DNA of 64,000 nucleotides from Vanilla planifolia (Eukaryota; Streptophyta; Magnoliopsida; Asparagales; Orchidaceae): positions 9,295,958-9,359,957 of the forward strand of contig CM043875.1 in assembly GCA_023846275.1 (NCBI GenBank), in the 5' to 3' direction. A program made the translations under genes and the position numbers. Every line of letters begins with the position of its first letter. Positions within the stretch are counted from its first letter, which is position 1. The notes under the pieces were generated by a model, which worked only from the letters and a program-made list of their open reading frames with translations, had not been told where the DNA came from and did not search any database. Shown here piece by piece: positions 27,101-37,940 of this stretch.

Positions 27101-30100
27101 TTGCAAGAAATGGGATGGAGGAAATGCTACAAGTGGGACACTCATTCAACTAAGAAATGATCAAGCACTTCTATAGCAACATGGAAATAAATGAAGACTA
27201 TAATGCTACCACTTCCTGTCTTTGTAAGACCGAAATTGAGATCACTAAAAATGAACTCAACAACTTTAATACCCTTGTCTTTGGGCTATCCTTATAGTCT
27301 AATTGTGAAAACAGTGCATATAACTGACATATGGCTAAGAGGACCATCTCTCGCACTGCCATGATCGACATTTAAGAAGTGGGGCATTTGGTTCTTAAAG
27401 CCTATTTGATAAAACATTTCTTCAAAAACACAATAACGACTAAAGGGAGTGACTAACAACATATCACTCTATAGATCTCCATGACAAATTATTATTGTAT
27501 GAAGGAAGAGTCCTTTGATTTGAGTGAGATAGTATTCAAATTGATGATGAAGATTAGTATACTAAAAAGCCTAATATAAAAGAATATAAACTTGCTCTTT
27601 GAGCATATCATTGCCTCTAAACTTAGTTTTAAATATATATCACAAATATAAAGAATGATTGTATCCCAAGGCCCTTCAAGGATAAAGACATGAAAAGAAT
27701 CCAACATTTTGTTCATGACTTCTCTGAAGGTGAAGGCACCTCAAGATTAATTTGCCCTAGCTAACATTGAACCACCTCCACATGCAAAAGGGCCATCTCA
27801 CCAAACTGCTCATAACCCGATACATTAGCCAGAATCGCTACCTTAGAAGCTAGAATTAAAGAGAATAACAAACAAATTCAACAATTTAATATAACAAATG
27901 GATCAAAGACTCATAATTGCAAGAAATGAATAAATAACAACAAATGCAATTCAGTTCTTTTGTTGGGGCAATATCTGAGTTAGTCACTAGAATGGAAAGG
28001 TTACAAAAAGAAACCCTAGAGTACGAGTTTTCTTTTATAATATGAACAAACTTCTTGTAATATATTGAATGGAGCAATAAAATAGTTTTTCTTTTGTGAT
28101 TTCTTTATATGTAAATACTTTTGTTAAATGCAATACTTTGTTCAATGCATTGTGAGTTGTACTATCCATGTATTTGAATTCTTCTATGTACACAATTTCA
28201 TAAAGTAAAAAGTTTGAACAACCACCTTTTTATATGAGTAAAAATCAATCATGTGTTAACAGTATCAACATGCACTTAAAGAACATAAATGCTTTAAGTG
28301 ACAACAAAATGGGGGAAAAGAATATGCAAGGATTTCGGGAGAGCTAAGATTTATGAAGAGCTATTACACAATTAAATTCCTTATGTACATATAGTTACAC
28401 ATTATCTTATTTGCGACATTGGCTTTGTCATTATCGAAAGAGATAAATTGTTAATCCTATATCTTTATATGATGATTTTTAACTCAAGAGATAATTTTTA
28501 TTTATATTATGATTTGTAAAAAGTACAAGCCAACACTAACTTATGGAGTGCTCCACACATTAGGAGCTTACATAGTACATAGGCAATAAAGAAATGAATC
28601 ATGATGATGCATCTAGTAAGACGTGCAAGCACCCCATTAAATTACACTTCGAACAAAACACCGCACACACCCAGTTAAGTGATTGTAAGTCTAATGAATA
28701 AGAGCGTGTACGATGTATCAAAGCAATCATGCCATATCTGTTGCATATTAAAGTAATTGTTTATGCATGAGTCAAGCGGTTCTTCTAACGATGAAAAGTG
28801 CAAAAGTGAATGGTACCAACTCAACACAATAACAAAATGAATTGGTAGTCGGTCTAGTCCGAGAATGCAGCATGATGAACAATAACACTACAGACTCTAT
28901 CATTGCGAGACGAACAATGATGGTACCATTCTGATGTAGTCTGTTGTCCAACTTGTTAAATTTGAATATATTTGTCTGATCAACAAAATGAGCCAATGTC
29001 CAATTATGATAAGCACAAAATCTAAATAGTACCAACCTTGCCTCATAAAAGACCAAAACAACAATGATTCAAATTCGAGAAGCCACCTCAATGAACAGTA
29101 CTGCATAATGCACATTCATCCATAAACGATCTTCAACCATATCAGTTCGATACAGTCAATGATCCAATGCAAGAAGAAAGGAAATGCAATGTTGTCTATT
29201 TTGGTGTAATAAGTCATTTTGCACATTGTTTTGGCAGAGACATCAATGCTCCCCTAGAGCAATCAAAATTCGTACTTTGTATGATCGATGAATGCAAGGC
29301 AAACAAGCTTTTCCCATACTTATTAAGGCTCTGCATTGAAGTGGAACACGAAAGCCGCCCTATGTCCATACATTCTTTGATTGATCTATTGTTTTAGCTA
29401 TACTTTTAGCTACTTTGTTAGCCTTCTTATAAATGAAAAATTATTCCACTAAAATTGCTTCAGATTTCAACAAAATCCAAGTTGATTTGCTGAATACTAT
29501 CAATGAGCTTTCAATGTGATTTTAGACTGCCTTGAATCATTTTAAATAATGTAATACAACCAATTTCAATCTCAATCATAATAAAGTTGTTACTTTTGCA
29601 CAATTCTAAACCTTTCCTAATAACTCTCACAGTTGCCTCCATAATCAAGCCATAACAATTTGAATATGCAAAAGTAGAATGATACTTTCATGATATTGAA
29701 TGATACCTCCAATTGTAGATCTCTCCTTATAGCTATCACAAACACTAAGTTTTACTTTGTTGGCAAATAGTAATCTCCAAATGACCAATTCGCACCTTCT
29801 AATTTCATTTTCATAGAAGGGGAAACCAACAACAACAGCATCATGAGCTTATCATCTTGTTCAGTTTGTATTAGAGGGAGGCACATGAATAAGTTATAAC
29901 AGTAGCTAATAATAATATTAATAATGGTTATATCTAATTGACTAGTATCCTCATATACTTTCCTATTCCTTGCCTTCCAAATATTCCAACATATTAACAT
30001 TGAAAGAATTTGAAACACTTGACATCTTGCTAAGCTCCCAATGATCTACTATCACCAATTATTGAGCAAGTCCTTATGTGGCTTCGCTTGCTGGATTGCC

Positions 30101-33100
30101 AATGCATTGGCAAAGAAAGACTACATCTTCTTTGCAAGATGACAAATTGCAATAGCAATCTGAGTCTTCAATAAGACAATAAGGGCACTTGAAAACCAAT
30201 TAAATATTAAATCTATGCAGCTTGCTCCTAGAAAGGTAAGAACTTGTTTAAGATTCTCCAAACCAACACTTGATCTTAATGGGGCATCCGGTATTCCAAA
30301 TCAATCTTTTAGATTTCAAGATAAAAAACTTGCTTCTAATGATATTCTATACAGATTGTAAACTAAATGTCCCATCCTTAATAAGGATCCACACAAAGGA
30401 AACTGACGTCATGCATGTATTTGAGTTCTCTGACACCAAATCCCTAGTTTCTTCCATGTATTTCTAGGTGTCTAACTTGCTGCCCACATTTCCATTCATG
30501 TCTTTGTCTTTCATGAATTCAGCCTAAAGTGATTGGCTAGTAAGGAGCTTCAAGTTTAGCTTAACATAAAAAGAAGTTATGATATTTAATTTTTTCAATC
30601 CTAAATTATTTTCTCCCACAAGAGCACATACTTTTGTAGCTGTCGATAATTTGCATTGGAGGATGCACTATCATGAGTAAAATTGTTGGAATAGAGGTTA
30701 AAACACATCACACTACGATTATCTACAACCTATAGCTTACAATTTCTTTTTCCAACTTGTCATCTTATTGGTTAGTTTATCTTGGATTTAATGATAACAA
30801 AATTATAAATTACTTACTAATGTGTAATTTCTATATGATGAACAGGATAACAAGGATGATGACTATAAAAAAGTTTAGCTCGATTATCAAATTTGAATAG
30901 TCATCGTGTTATTGCTCTTGATGGGATGGAATACGACTAGAGCAAATCTCAACTTACTTTACCATTGATAAAATGTAGAAGCCTATACTAAAAATCCTAT
31001 GACACAAGTTCATGCATCATTTTATACCTTCACAAACTTCATGTGCAAAACTCAAATATGTTTGATTAATATTCACTTTATCAAATGAGTTTGCATAACT
31101 TAAACAACAAATTTAACTCGTAAATTAGAGGATATGCATTAGAAGTATCATGATTCATGCCTTAATCAAGTAGAAAATGAAATAAAAACAAAATAAGTAT
31201 TAAACTACAGAAAGCATACTAATCGTACAATATGATATTGTTATCGTATAGTACAACTAATTCATTCAACATATGAAGAGTTGATTGTAGTCTGTGATCC
31301 ATGTCCTAGGTAATATTGTAAAGTAAATCGTATAATATGATATTACCTATCGTACAGTACAACTTAGTTATAGAGCTAATCATACTAAATGAATATAAAC
31401 AACTATCATATATGTTTGATCTATATCTGAGCTAAATAACCAATTACATAAGTATAGTTGAGAAACTTTGTACAATACAAGGCATGATTATCATACAGTA
31501 TGACCAATTTATAAGAATAGCAGGCTAAGGGAATAGAGGGTAAGAATGCTTTATATTATATAACGCTACCCATCATATAAGTTTGATCTTACCAAATAGA
31601 GAGATGTCATTTTGAATGAATTGAAGAAAGATTATCGTACAATACAATATGACCTATTATACACATGTGATTCTAATTAATAAAGAGATCAAGTTTTGGG
31701 TAAATTAAACACAAAATTTCATATAATACAATGTGATATGTTGTACAAGTACAATCTTACCTAACAGAGAGATGAAGTTTTGAATAAAATAAATGAAAAA
31801 TATCATATAATATAATGCATATCTATCATACAGTAGGATCCTTTGTTAGCATTGAGAATGCTGAAGGATGAGAAGGTCGGATAGTGCACTAGATAATCAG
31901 GTCATTTAACGATATCATACGATAAGATCTATATGATCTTACAGTATGAACGGAAGCAAACAACACGTAATAACAAATTAATCATCTTGACAATCAAAAA
32001 TTAACCATTACGTAGCCACTGGGGCTGCCTTAAAAGGTTTGTTATGCATCCTTACATTATAAATAAGACCTAAGAACACTTCAAAAAATTAATGCAATTG
32101 CACACACTGATTAAAATAGATGTTTCTGCTTTAGTTAGGTTCTTAATGTTCACCTCTACATTTAAGCATTGCAACTATATTAAAACTATTCCAAAGCACA
32201 TTTCAAGTTTTTCATCACCACTCATGTCACTCTTTTTGGTAACATCATTTCATATCACTATTCATATAGATTATGCCGCTTAAAAACTTGATAAAAGTTA
32301 TAGGTTAAGTTATAAATCTATTAATGTAAAGCCTTGTAATTGTTTCTTTTGTCATTGTTATATTGACTTATTTAAATCCTTGTTGTTTGTGACTCTTTTG
32401 AGCACCTCATTGGTCCCTTATAGATCAACATTATAAGGCTTTTAACCTCATTCATTTGACAAGAGTTGCTCTAGTAGATTGAGTTTGATCATCAAACTAG
32501 GGATAGTCGTGGATCCAAGTTTAGTAGAGTGAGTTCGATCATCCCCATTACGGCTTAATCATTCTTGAAAGCTTAGCATAACCAAATAAAGGCAAATCTA
32601 CAATAATATACAAGGAACATAGTATTCGTGGATATCATTGAAAAGGAGTTGGCTTTTCAACATAAATTATACGGTTCTCATAAATTAGATTGGTGCACCA
32701 TTAAAACACATCTATTAATTAAATGCATATATTAAATTAGAACATCAATTACACAAACATATTATAATTACGATTTATGAAATCAAGATTCACTTTCAAA
32801 CCTTGAACTTGAGTCCCAATTCAGGATTAGAAGTTACTCCCAGTACAGCATTATTACTAGATTCGATTGCAAGTCCAGGATCACCATAAACAAACCTGTG
32901 AGCTGGAATGCATGTTAACAGCTACCAACATATGGTTCTAGTTATCATAAACAGATTTGTGAACAAAGCCATGGTGCCAAATTGAAAACGAATTTTAGTC
33001 TGCAACTGAAAATAAAAGCATGAACTTTCTTAGCAAGTAGACGATTTCTTGTAAACTAAGTAAAACTGAGTAAAATAGAGCTCACCTATAAAGACCAATC

Positions 33101-34235
33101 AAAAGTAGAATGCATTCTACTTCCAGAAAAGTATCAAGTAAAGCTGCATAGCATCATTGAAAGAAAAGCCAAGTTTCAGACATTTCAATACACCTCATTC
33201 TTAACAATAAATAAGGAATAGTCTACCAAAAATTCCAACATATTGATCCACAGGTACATCCTAGTATAACAAAGACTCTCAAAAGAAAAGGATGAAATGA
33301 AATATCTGAAAAAAAATAAAATAAAACTTATACAATTAACCACGAACTATCTCAATGCAATAGCCTTCTTTTAAGAGAAAATAGTGGGATGGCCATCTAT
33401 TTACAATGTGCTCATTTCAATTCCTCGAAATTGAAAAACTAATTTCGTACAACCATTCAGGACCACCAGACCGCAGACCTCTATTAGACAAACAGGAAAC
33501 GATTACATCTCCTCTTCTTTTTCAAACATTGAACAGGCAATCTAAATTTTTTGGATTATCTTTTACAGACGGAGAACCTCACATCTATAGATAATTACGT
33601 TAAATCAAACATCAAAGAACTAGGAGCATTAAACAAAGCTCAAACACAGACTTAGGAAAAAAAATTAAAAATACAAAATAAAACATAGCAACATTTCATT
33701 GATACGGTTCATGAAAATCGAGGGCTAGAGAGGCTTGTAATCTAATTTAGTACGTTTCTTTCTCTTAAGAGCTAGAATCAACAAAGGTACAAGAACAAAA
33801 ATAAATAACGAATTTATAACAGATTATGGGGGAAAATAACCTTTACGGTTAATTGTTAAGTGAACTCCAAATAGAAACATAACATGGCCAGTAACGACGG
33901 CAGGAGCTGAAGCAGTGATGCCTAGAAGCCGCCTAAACCACCCCGCCAAGGCGTAGGTTGACACCATAACCGTAGCTGCAACGATATGGGATGTTTCTCC
34001 TCAAATAGCTCACAAAATAGCAGTTTCATATGAAATGATAAATGAACTCAAAGAGAAAAGAAGCGGGAGAACTGAAGGTACCTGCGATAGGAAGCATACT
34101 GGTGACAGTGATTGAACCGAAGAGATGAGGAACCGCGGTGAGTGTCAAGTGAGAGAGGAGCACGACGACAAAAGACGCCAACAAGGGCCGCAACTTCAAT
34201 CCACATCTTCCCTTCTCAAAATGCAGCGAGACCAT
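8799..34235 (-). CDS. DHHC-type protein S-acyltransferase (palmitoyltransferase), 11 exons
   Basis: This is a multi-pass membrane enzyme expected to attach palmitate to cysteines of target proteins. Exons, 5' to 3': 34082-34235, 33847-33975, 33086-33143, 32802-32895, 15885-15981, 15698-15781, 15382-15419, 14680-14745, 9150-9209, 9001-9052, 8799-8911. All introns are GT-AG. The phases join into 945 nt, giving 314 residues with no internal stop. Hydrophobic segments lie near residues 17-37, 40-62, 74-93, 96-113, 183-201 and 225-252. The DPG motif is at 119-121, and the catalytic motif is in GFDHHCPAFGNCIG with Cys170. QKNHRLF follows, and NPYDKGIVNN is at 288-297. Of the usual cysteine-rich domain only the second half (HCNLC...DHHC) is present. 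I recall plant homologues with this FDHHCPAFGNCIG form and a similar C-terminus. A small extra exon in the 16.8-kb fourth intron cannot be excluded. The catalytic assignment rests on the motif; substrates are unknown. Confidence 0.9.
9087..9119 (+). repeat. (GA)n microsatellite inside intron 9 of the S-acyltransferase gene
   Basis: A nearly pure GA run of about 33 bp with one AAAG interruption lies inside the 97-nt intron (9053-9149). On the transcribed strand it is a CT tract ending about 33 nt before the 3' splice site. Confidence 0.9.
11150..12230 (+). mobile_element. Ty1/copia pol fragment (fossil)
   Basis: The plus strand shows a GAG-pre-integrase-like stretch near 11460-11560 with a LHLQHIDLWGTL-like motif. 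The integrase core follows at about 11600-11860, with IQTDRSGEF and, farther on, a block resembling the copia W-x-EA-x(5)-YLIN...SPY region. The fragment is broken, with many breaks, and looks old. I could not identify its LTRs. It sits in intron 8 of the S-acyltransferase gene, in the opposite orientation to the host gene. Confidence 0.65.
13044..13260. repeat. Tandem duplication, two copies with 111-bp period
   Basis: The sequence from 13044 to 13151 recurs at 13155-13260 with only a few differences. Both copies contain GCATCCTCCTACAACCATA and CAAAGGCCTTATCCCATGG. The high similarity points to a recent local duplication inside intron 8. Confidence 0.9.
18400..19765 (+). mobile_element. LTR-like retrotransposon debris (fossil)
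   Basis: Two similar blocks near 19505-19560 and 19715-19765 carry AATTCA followed by C-rich CCCCTYTT and then CTCAAACCCAACA-like sequence. This recalls the 3' end of plant copia LTRs. No coding domain is visible between or beside them. The element is fragmentary, and the boundaries are uncertain. Confidence 0.35.
20823..20910. repeat. Short direct duplication, 29 bp twice at 59-bp spacing
   Basis: GCTAATGTGCATGGTGA followed by CATTTTGGCCA occurs at 20823-20851 and again at 20882-20910, almost identical. It lies in intron 4 of the S-acyltransferase gene. Confidence 0.85.
22490..24240 (+). repeat. Upstream LTR of the intron-4 copia-like element
   Basis: This aligns along most of its length with 30685-32585. 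Shared anchors include AGAACAAATCTCAACTTA, TGAGTTTGCATAA, GTAGTCTGCGATCCATG and ATTGGTCCCTTAT. It contains about six copies of a degenerate motif of the form CGTAYRRTACAATRTTG followed by a second CGTATAGTAC half. The canonical ends could not be fixed. Confidence 0.7.
24780..25320 (+). mobile_element. Copia gag remnant with CCHC zinc knuckle (fossil)
   Basis: The peptide pattern LPKEYATTIEAAKNIS...LIGELMTNEMD...ERMK matches the UBN2-type gag block of plant copia elements. Lys-rich sequence follows, then a knuckle with CHEC, an F/G-EH and a terminal C at expected spacing. It lies just inside the upstream LTR, where gag belongs. The remnant is broken. Confidence 0.65.
26150..26570. repeat. Extra cluster of the LTR-type CGTAYRRTAC motif
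   Basis: Several pairs such as CAATACAATTTAAC, TATACAGTACGATAATGG and TATATAGTACAATATTAACC recur within about 400 bp. They resemble the motif arrays in the two LTRs, but the flanking sequence does not align with either one. This may be a piece of a related LTR inserted in the element's interior. Confidence 0.4.
27050..27740 (+). mobile_element. Putative plant transposon protein remnant (Transposase_32-like)
   Basis: Translated pieces include IKHFYSNMEIN near 27159 and MKEESFDLSEIVFKLM near 27499. Their order recalls the plant-transposon-protein domain, which has a FYANM...(V/I)E(I/L)T block and, later, a (Y/F)CMK...FNL...I...M block. It is broken and lies inside the intron-4 copia-like element. 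The family assignment is from memory of the domain pattern and is tentative. Confidence 0.4.
29750..30250 (-). mobile_element. LINE ORF2 C-terminal remnant (zf-RVT region)
   Basis: The minus strand encodes ILSMLICWNIWKARNRKVYED (29940-30010 region), typical of the stretch after the zinc-finger-like domain of plant LINE reverse transcriptases. Upstream, near 30170-30200, a CPYC...C pattern fits the zf-RVT cysteines. The two pieces are not in one continuous open frame and stops interrupt them, so this is a decayed fragment. No poly-A tail or target-site duplication was found. It is nested within the larger copia-like element. Confidence 0.5.
30685..32585 (+). repeat. Downstream LTR of the intron-4 copia-like element
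   Basis: This is the partner of 22490-24240, with the same order of anchors, including GTAGTCTGTGATCCATG near 31290 and CATTGGTCCCTTAT near 32410. It also carries about six copies of the CGTAYRRTAC motif. A TGTTGG near 30684 is a plausible left end. Sequence homology fades near 32585. Confidence 0.7.
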
Positions 34236-34300
34236 TCGGTACTCTCTGCAAGAAAATTCACCGAATGCTTCCTTCGACTTTGCTAAGTTGGAAGAGGAGA

Positions 34301-34313
34301 TTTTATATATAAA
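34301..34313 (-). promoter_or_regulatory. Candidate TATA box of the S-acyltransferase gene
   Basis: The minus strand reads TTTTTATATATAAAATC about 65-75 nt upstream of the start codon at 34235. That would put the transcription start roughly 30-40 nt before the ATG. The surrounding 34230-34300 is more G+C-rich than the DNA farther upstream. Confidence 0.45.
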
Positions 34314-34319
34314 AAATGA

Positions 34320-37300
34320 AAATAAGTTGTAAAAAAAGAATTACATTAACAGAAAATTAGTTTTTTTTTTTTTGTGATATTTGTTGAGAAAAAATTGAAA
34401 AAAAAAAATAAAAATTGTAGACGGAGTATCAAACGGATTCTTTATTTATATTGGACATTTCTAAAAAAATATTAATTTCCATTTAAATGATTACATTATG
34501 TATTTTTAAAAATATTTTTCAGAAGTAATCTATTTTGATATTGTTGCTAAGGATCAAGATTGCATTTGACGTTGTGGCTCTTTGCACAAGACTAATGCTT
34601 ATTGTATAATTGACAATTGGTAGATAATTGGGAAAAGTCAAGTGAAAAGATAAGAATAAACAAAAAAGAAAAGAATTAGACATCAAAAGAGGGTGTTGGA
34701 AGGAAAAAAAATGAATTTTTTTCACAGCTCAAATCTCTTTACTCAATAAAAGTACTCAATCTATTTTAAGATCAACTCAAATTTTCTAAAATAGTCTTAC
34801 AAGAATAATTAATTAAAATCCTAAAAAAAAATTAAGAGAATATCAAACTACATCACTCATTTAAAATCTAGAACCTTATATAATCATTCATTTATAAGTG
34901 AATTAGACTTTAACTCATCCCCCAAAACTTATTGCTTTGATCATATGTTATACATTAAATCAAACTTAAGATCTTAATGCTCTCTTGTTGTATATCTTAT
35001 TATTTGATTATAATACTTCTTTGACAAAAGCAAAAATAACATGTTTTGTTATAATATTATGAGTTCTTGATTCATCAACATGATGATTGGAACCTCAAAA
35101 CATAAAATCAAATTATTCTTTTTTTTATTAGCCAAAAAATCCAAGAAGTTCTACTTAACCATATCATAACGATATTCACGATGGGAATGTTAGTGGTCAA
35201 CATAGAGAACATATATTAAGAAGGAACTATTATTATGAAATAAACTTCAAAAATCTAGATTTAGAAATAAAATAAAACTTAAAGTTGAAGCACCAACTTT
35301 TGATAACTAAAAAAATCTATAGATTGATACATTCAAACAAAAAAGACTTTTTTAAGTTGTACAAACTAGTTGATTACTAAAACAAATTGTATTGTAAAAA
35401 TGAAACTTGTAAGATATGCAAAAATGTATTAATCTTGCAAAAGAAAAAGAATAAGCAGAAGAGTGATGAGGTGGGTAAAGATAAAAGAACAATAAAGGAA
35501 ATGTATTGTCTAAGACATTATGATAAGAAATTTTATGTATAATTTTTTAATTTAAAACAAGAGTTCTTTAGCATTACTAATTATTTGAATTTGTTTGAAG
35601 ATTTGGTTGTTAGAATAAACTATAATGTCAATGAATGATGACCGATCATCAATAAATTCTCTTTAAGGCTATCATGCCTAATTATGATAAAATATCTTTT
35701 GTTATATACAACCATAAATTTATCTTGTTCTCATACCACACATGAATTCACATCATGAACCCAATCTAAGCCAACAATTTATTCTTTTGATAACATAAAA
35801 TTATATTTATTTTGAAATTGGAATACATTTGTAGTGAAAAATAGAAATATGAACTTGATATTAGTTTAAGAAAACAATGCAAATAGTATAATAATATCTT
35901 TATAAAACTCTATTGTCCAAATAACATAGAATAATATTACAATATTTTTTAACATTTGATATAATAATCCAATTTTTTTAATTTTTTGAGAATGATGGAT
36001 AATATGATAAATGTGTGCATTGGAGTACATAAATATTTGTATTTTGATGTACATAGAGGCAACATGATAATTCCTAGAAGTATAATTGAAAGGTTCATTT
36101 TTTCACGCATTTTAAGGAATATTAATTTATGAACTAGTTGTAGCATGAAAAGGACTAGCATGGTATGGCTTTAATCTAACATTGCATAAGACTTTCTTTA
36201 GATTTTTATATGGTTTTTGCTCTAGTTGAATTAGACATGAAATAGTTGAGTTATAAAGTTTGATTTTTGACTTAAAATAGAAATTTTGTTTTTGGATAGC
36301 TTTATGGATGCTTTTTCCTTCATTTGACTTCTTAAGAGGTGTGTGTTTATTTGGATTGGACTTGATTTCACTTTGTAAAGGAGATAAGGATCAAGAGAGA
36401 GAGAAAGAGAAAGAGACAGAAAGTATAACATCTCTTATACTCATAACTCTCCTACAACACATCAAACTTTAAGTTGCAACATGTCAAATATAGGATGTAT
36501 AATATATTATTTATGTATATTATATTAGACATAACATACAATACATTAGGACAAGCATATTATACATGAGGAGGGAGAAATGAAGAAAATAAGAAGGAAA
36601 GCAAAAGAATGAACATTAAATTAGAGTTTTTAGCAAAATGAGCAATTGTGAATACATTATGCATAGAAATACAAGCATTTTATGATAAATTCTATACCAT
36701 TTTCTTGAGTAGGAAATGAAAGGTAAAGAAAAAATGATAAAGGACTCTTTCCAAACGAACAAGATAGGTAACTAAAATAATATAATATATAAGTAGGTTA
36801 TTGTTATATATTTTTGAAATACATTGATATATACATTATAACATTGCTCAAATTATCATTTACATATGTTTGTGTTCAAATATAATAAAGCATGTGCATA
36901 ATATATTATTTTGATAATAATAAACTCTTTAGGTGGTTTATTTATGATCTAACAAAATAAAGACTCTAAAACTATAAATCAATTTAATTGAAGGCAAGAG
37001 GAATTGATCATTTATCTTGAAGATTTGCGTCCTACAAGCATATCAAGGTTTTATAATTTCTAAGACTTGTGTTGGATTGAAAATAAGTTTTTTTCTATAC
37101 TTAAGAGCTTGCATTTCACTCACAAAGAAGCATTTGTACATCACTTTGGAGACTATGGGGTTAAAATGCAAAAAAAAACCTTATTACATTCACATAGATA
37201 TTTCAACTTGCATTATACTTTGTTTATACAAATAAATGTGAGCCTAAAAGAAATGAGTAATTAAGAATAATGGGTCTTGAGTGTGTCAAAACAGTTATAA

Positions 37301-37380
37301 TACAATTAAAATTACATTAATCATATAATTAAAACACATTTCATATATTATAATTAACACCTTTTGAATATAGAATTTTG
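34320..37380. other. Intergenic AT-rich DNA, nothing recognised
   Basis: Long A/T-rich stretches with a GA-rich run near 36391-36420. Open frames are short and have no domain similarity that I can see. The proximal few hundred bases are the upstream region of the S-acyltransferase gene. Confidence 0.5.
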
Positions 37381-37479
37381 AAATAAAATAGTTTGATTCT
37401 AGTTTAAATTTGGTATATTGAGCGATGGAACTATACAATTATATGATTGAAAATTACAATTTGTTCAAATGAGCTACGT

Positions 37480-37940
37480 ATCGATGATTGAACATTTGAT
37501 TGGGTAGGCACACTGAGTGATTGTATAAATAAAAACTAAAATCTCCATATAGGATAATATTATTTATCATATTATATGATTAAATCAAGATAAGTATATC
37601 AAAAGTATAATAAAATTTTTAATTATAAAAACATTATTATATTATAAGAATGAGTGTATGATGCAATATGGCCGATAAAAATGAATAAAAGAATAGCTAT
37701 ATAGCGCAACTATAATGATCGTATACTATGATATTGTCCATCATATAACAATGTCAGTTACGACTACCAATTCATAGCATAAAAATAAAAACCATAGAAT
37801 TTTAAATGACATTATCATTCTAATGCATTGTATGGTCAATATAATATAGGAACATTATATAGTTGATCCATCAATTGTAAAGTACGAACAAAAGTAAAAG
37901 ACAAGCAATGACTACTTTAATTACCACTAATAAACTTTTT
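37480..37940. repeat. Motif cluster resembling the copia LTR arrays
   Basis: Phrases such as ATGATCGTATACTATGATATTGTCCATCATATAAC and ATTGTATGGTCAATATAATAT repeat the CGTAYRRTAC-type pairs seen in the 22490-24240 and 30685-32585 LTRs. Downstream sequence to about 38100 weakly recalls the central part of those LTRs. It is probably a diverged solo LTR or LTR piece. Confidence 0.35.

Larger units (their letters stand above)
22490..32585 (+). mobile_element. Ty1/copia-like LTR retrotransposon with two LTRs (fossil)
   Basis: Two long, clearly related sequences in the same orientation (about 22490-24240 and 30685-32585) flank an internal part. Early in that part lies a copia gag: a block with LPKEYATTIEAAKNIS and LIGELMTNEMD near 24820-24930, then a CCHC zinc knuckle near 25155-25205. 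The element lies in intron 4 of the S-acyltransferase gene, opposite to the gene's orientation. The LTRs differ at a large share of positions by eye, so the insertion is old. The internal part is broken in many places and carries nested material, so pol is not recognisable as a unit. End positions are approximate. Confidence 0.7.
15982..32801 (-). other. Intron 4 of the S-acyltransferase gene (16.8 kb)
   Basis: The donor is AAG|GTTTGA at 32802/32801. The acceptor is a T-rich tract ending in TAG at 15984-15982, directly before the exon reading SSILLSRVRHC. The phase is zero on both sides. Most of the intron is retrotransposon material: a copia-type element with LTRs (about 22490-32585), LTR-like debris near 18400-19760, and a LINE fragment. 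16000-18400 and 19800-22490 show no recognisable domains. Confidence 0.75.

Noticed and set aside
28772-29397. Open frames on both strands near 29 kb
   Set aside because: They lie inside the intron-4 element, conflict with each other and show no motif.
32796-34235. A separate four-exon, 146-residue membrane protein gene
   Set aside because: Reading through the exon-4 donor gives a stop at 32796-32798 and a plausible short protein. However, the DPG motif and the downstream DHHC exons show it is the N-terminal half of the longer gene. Early termination in intron 4 remains possible.
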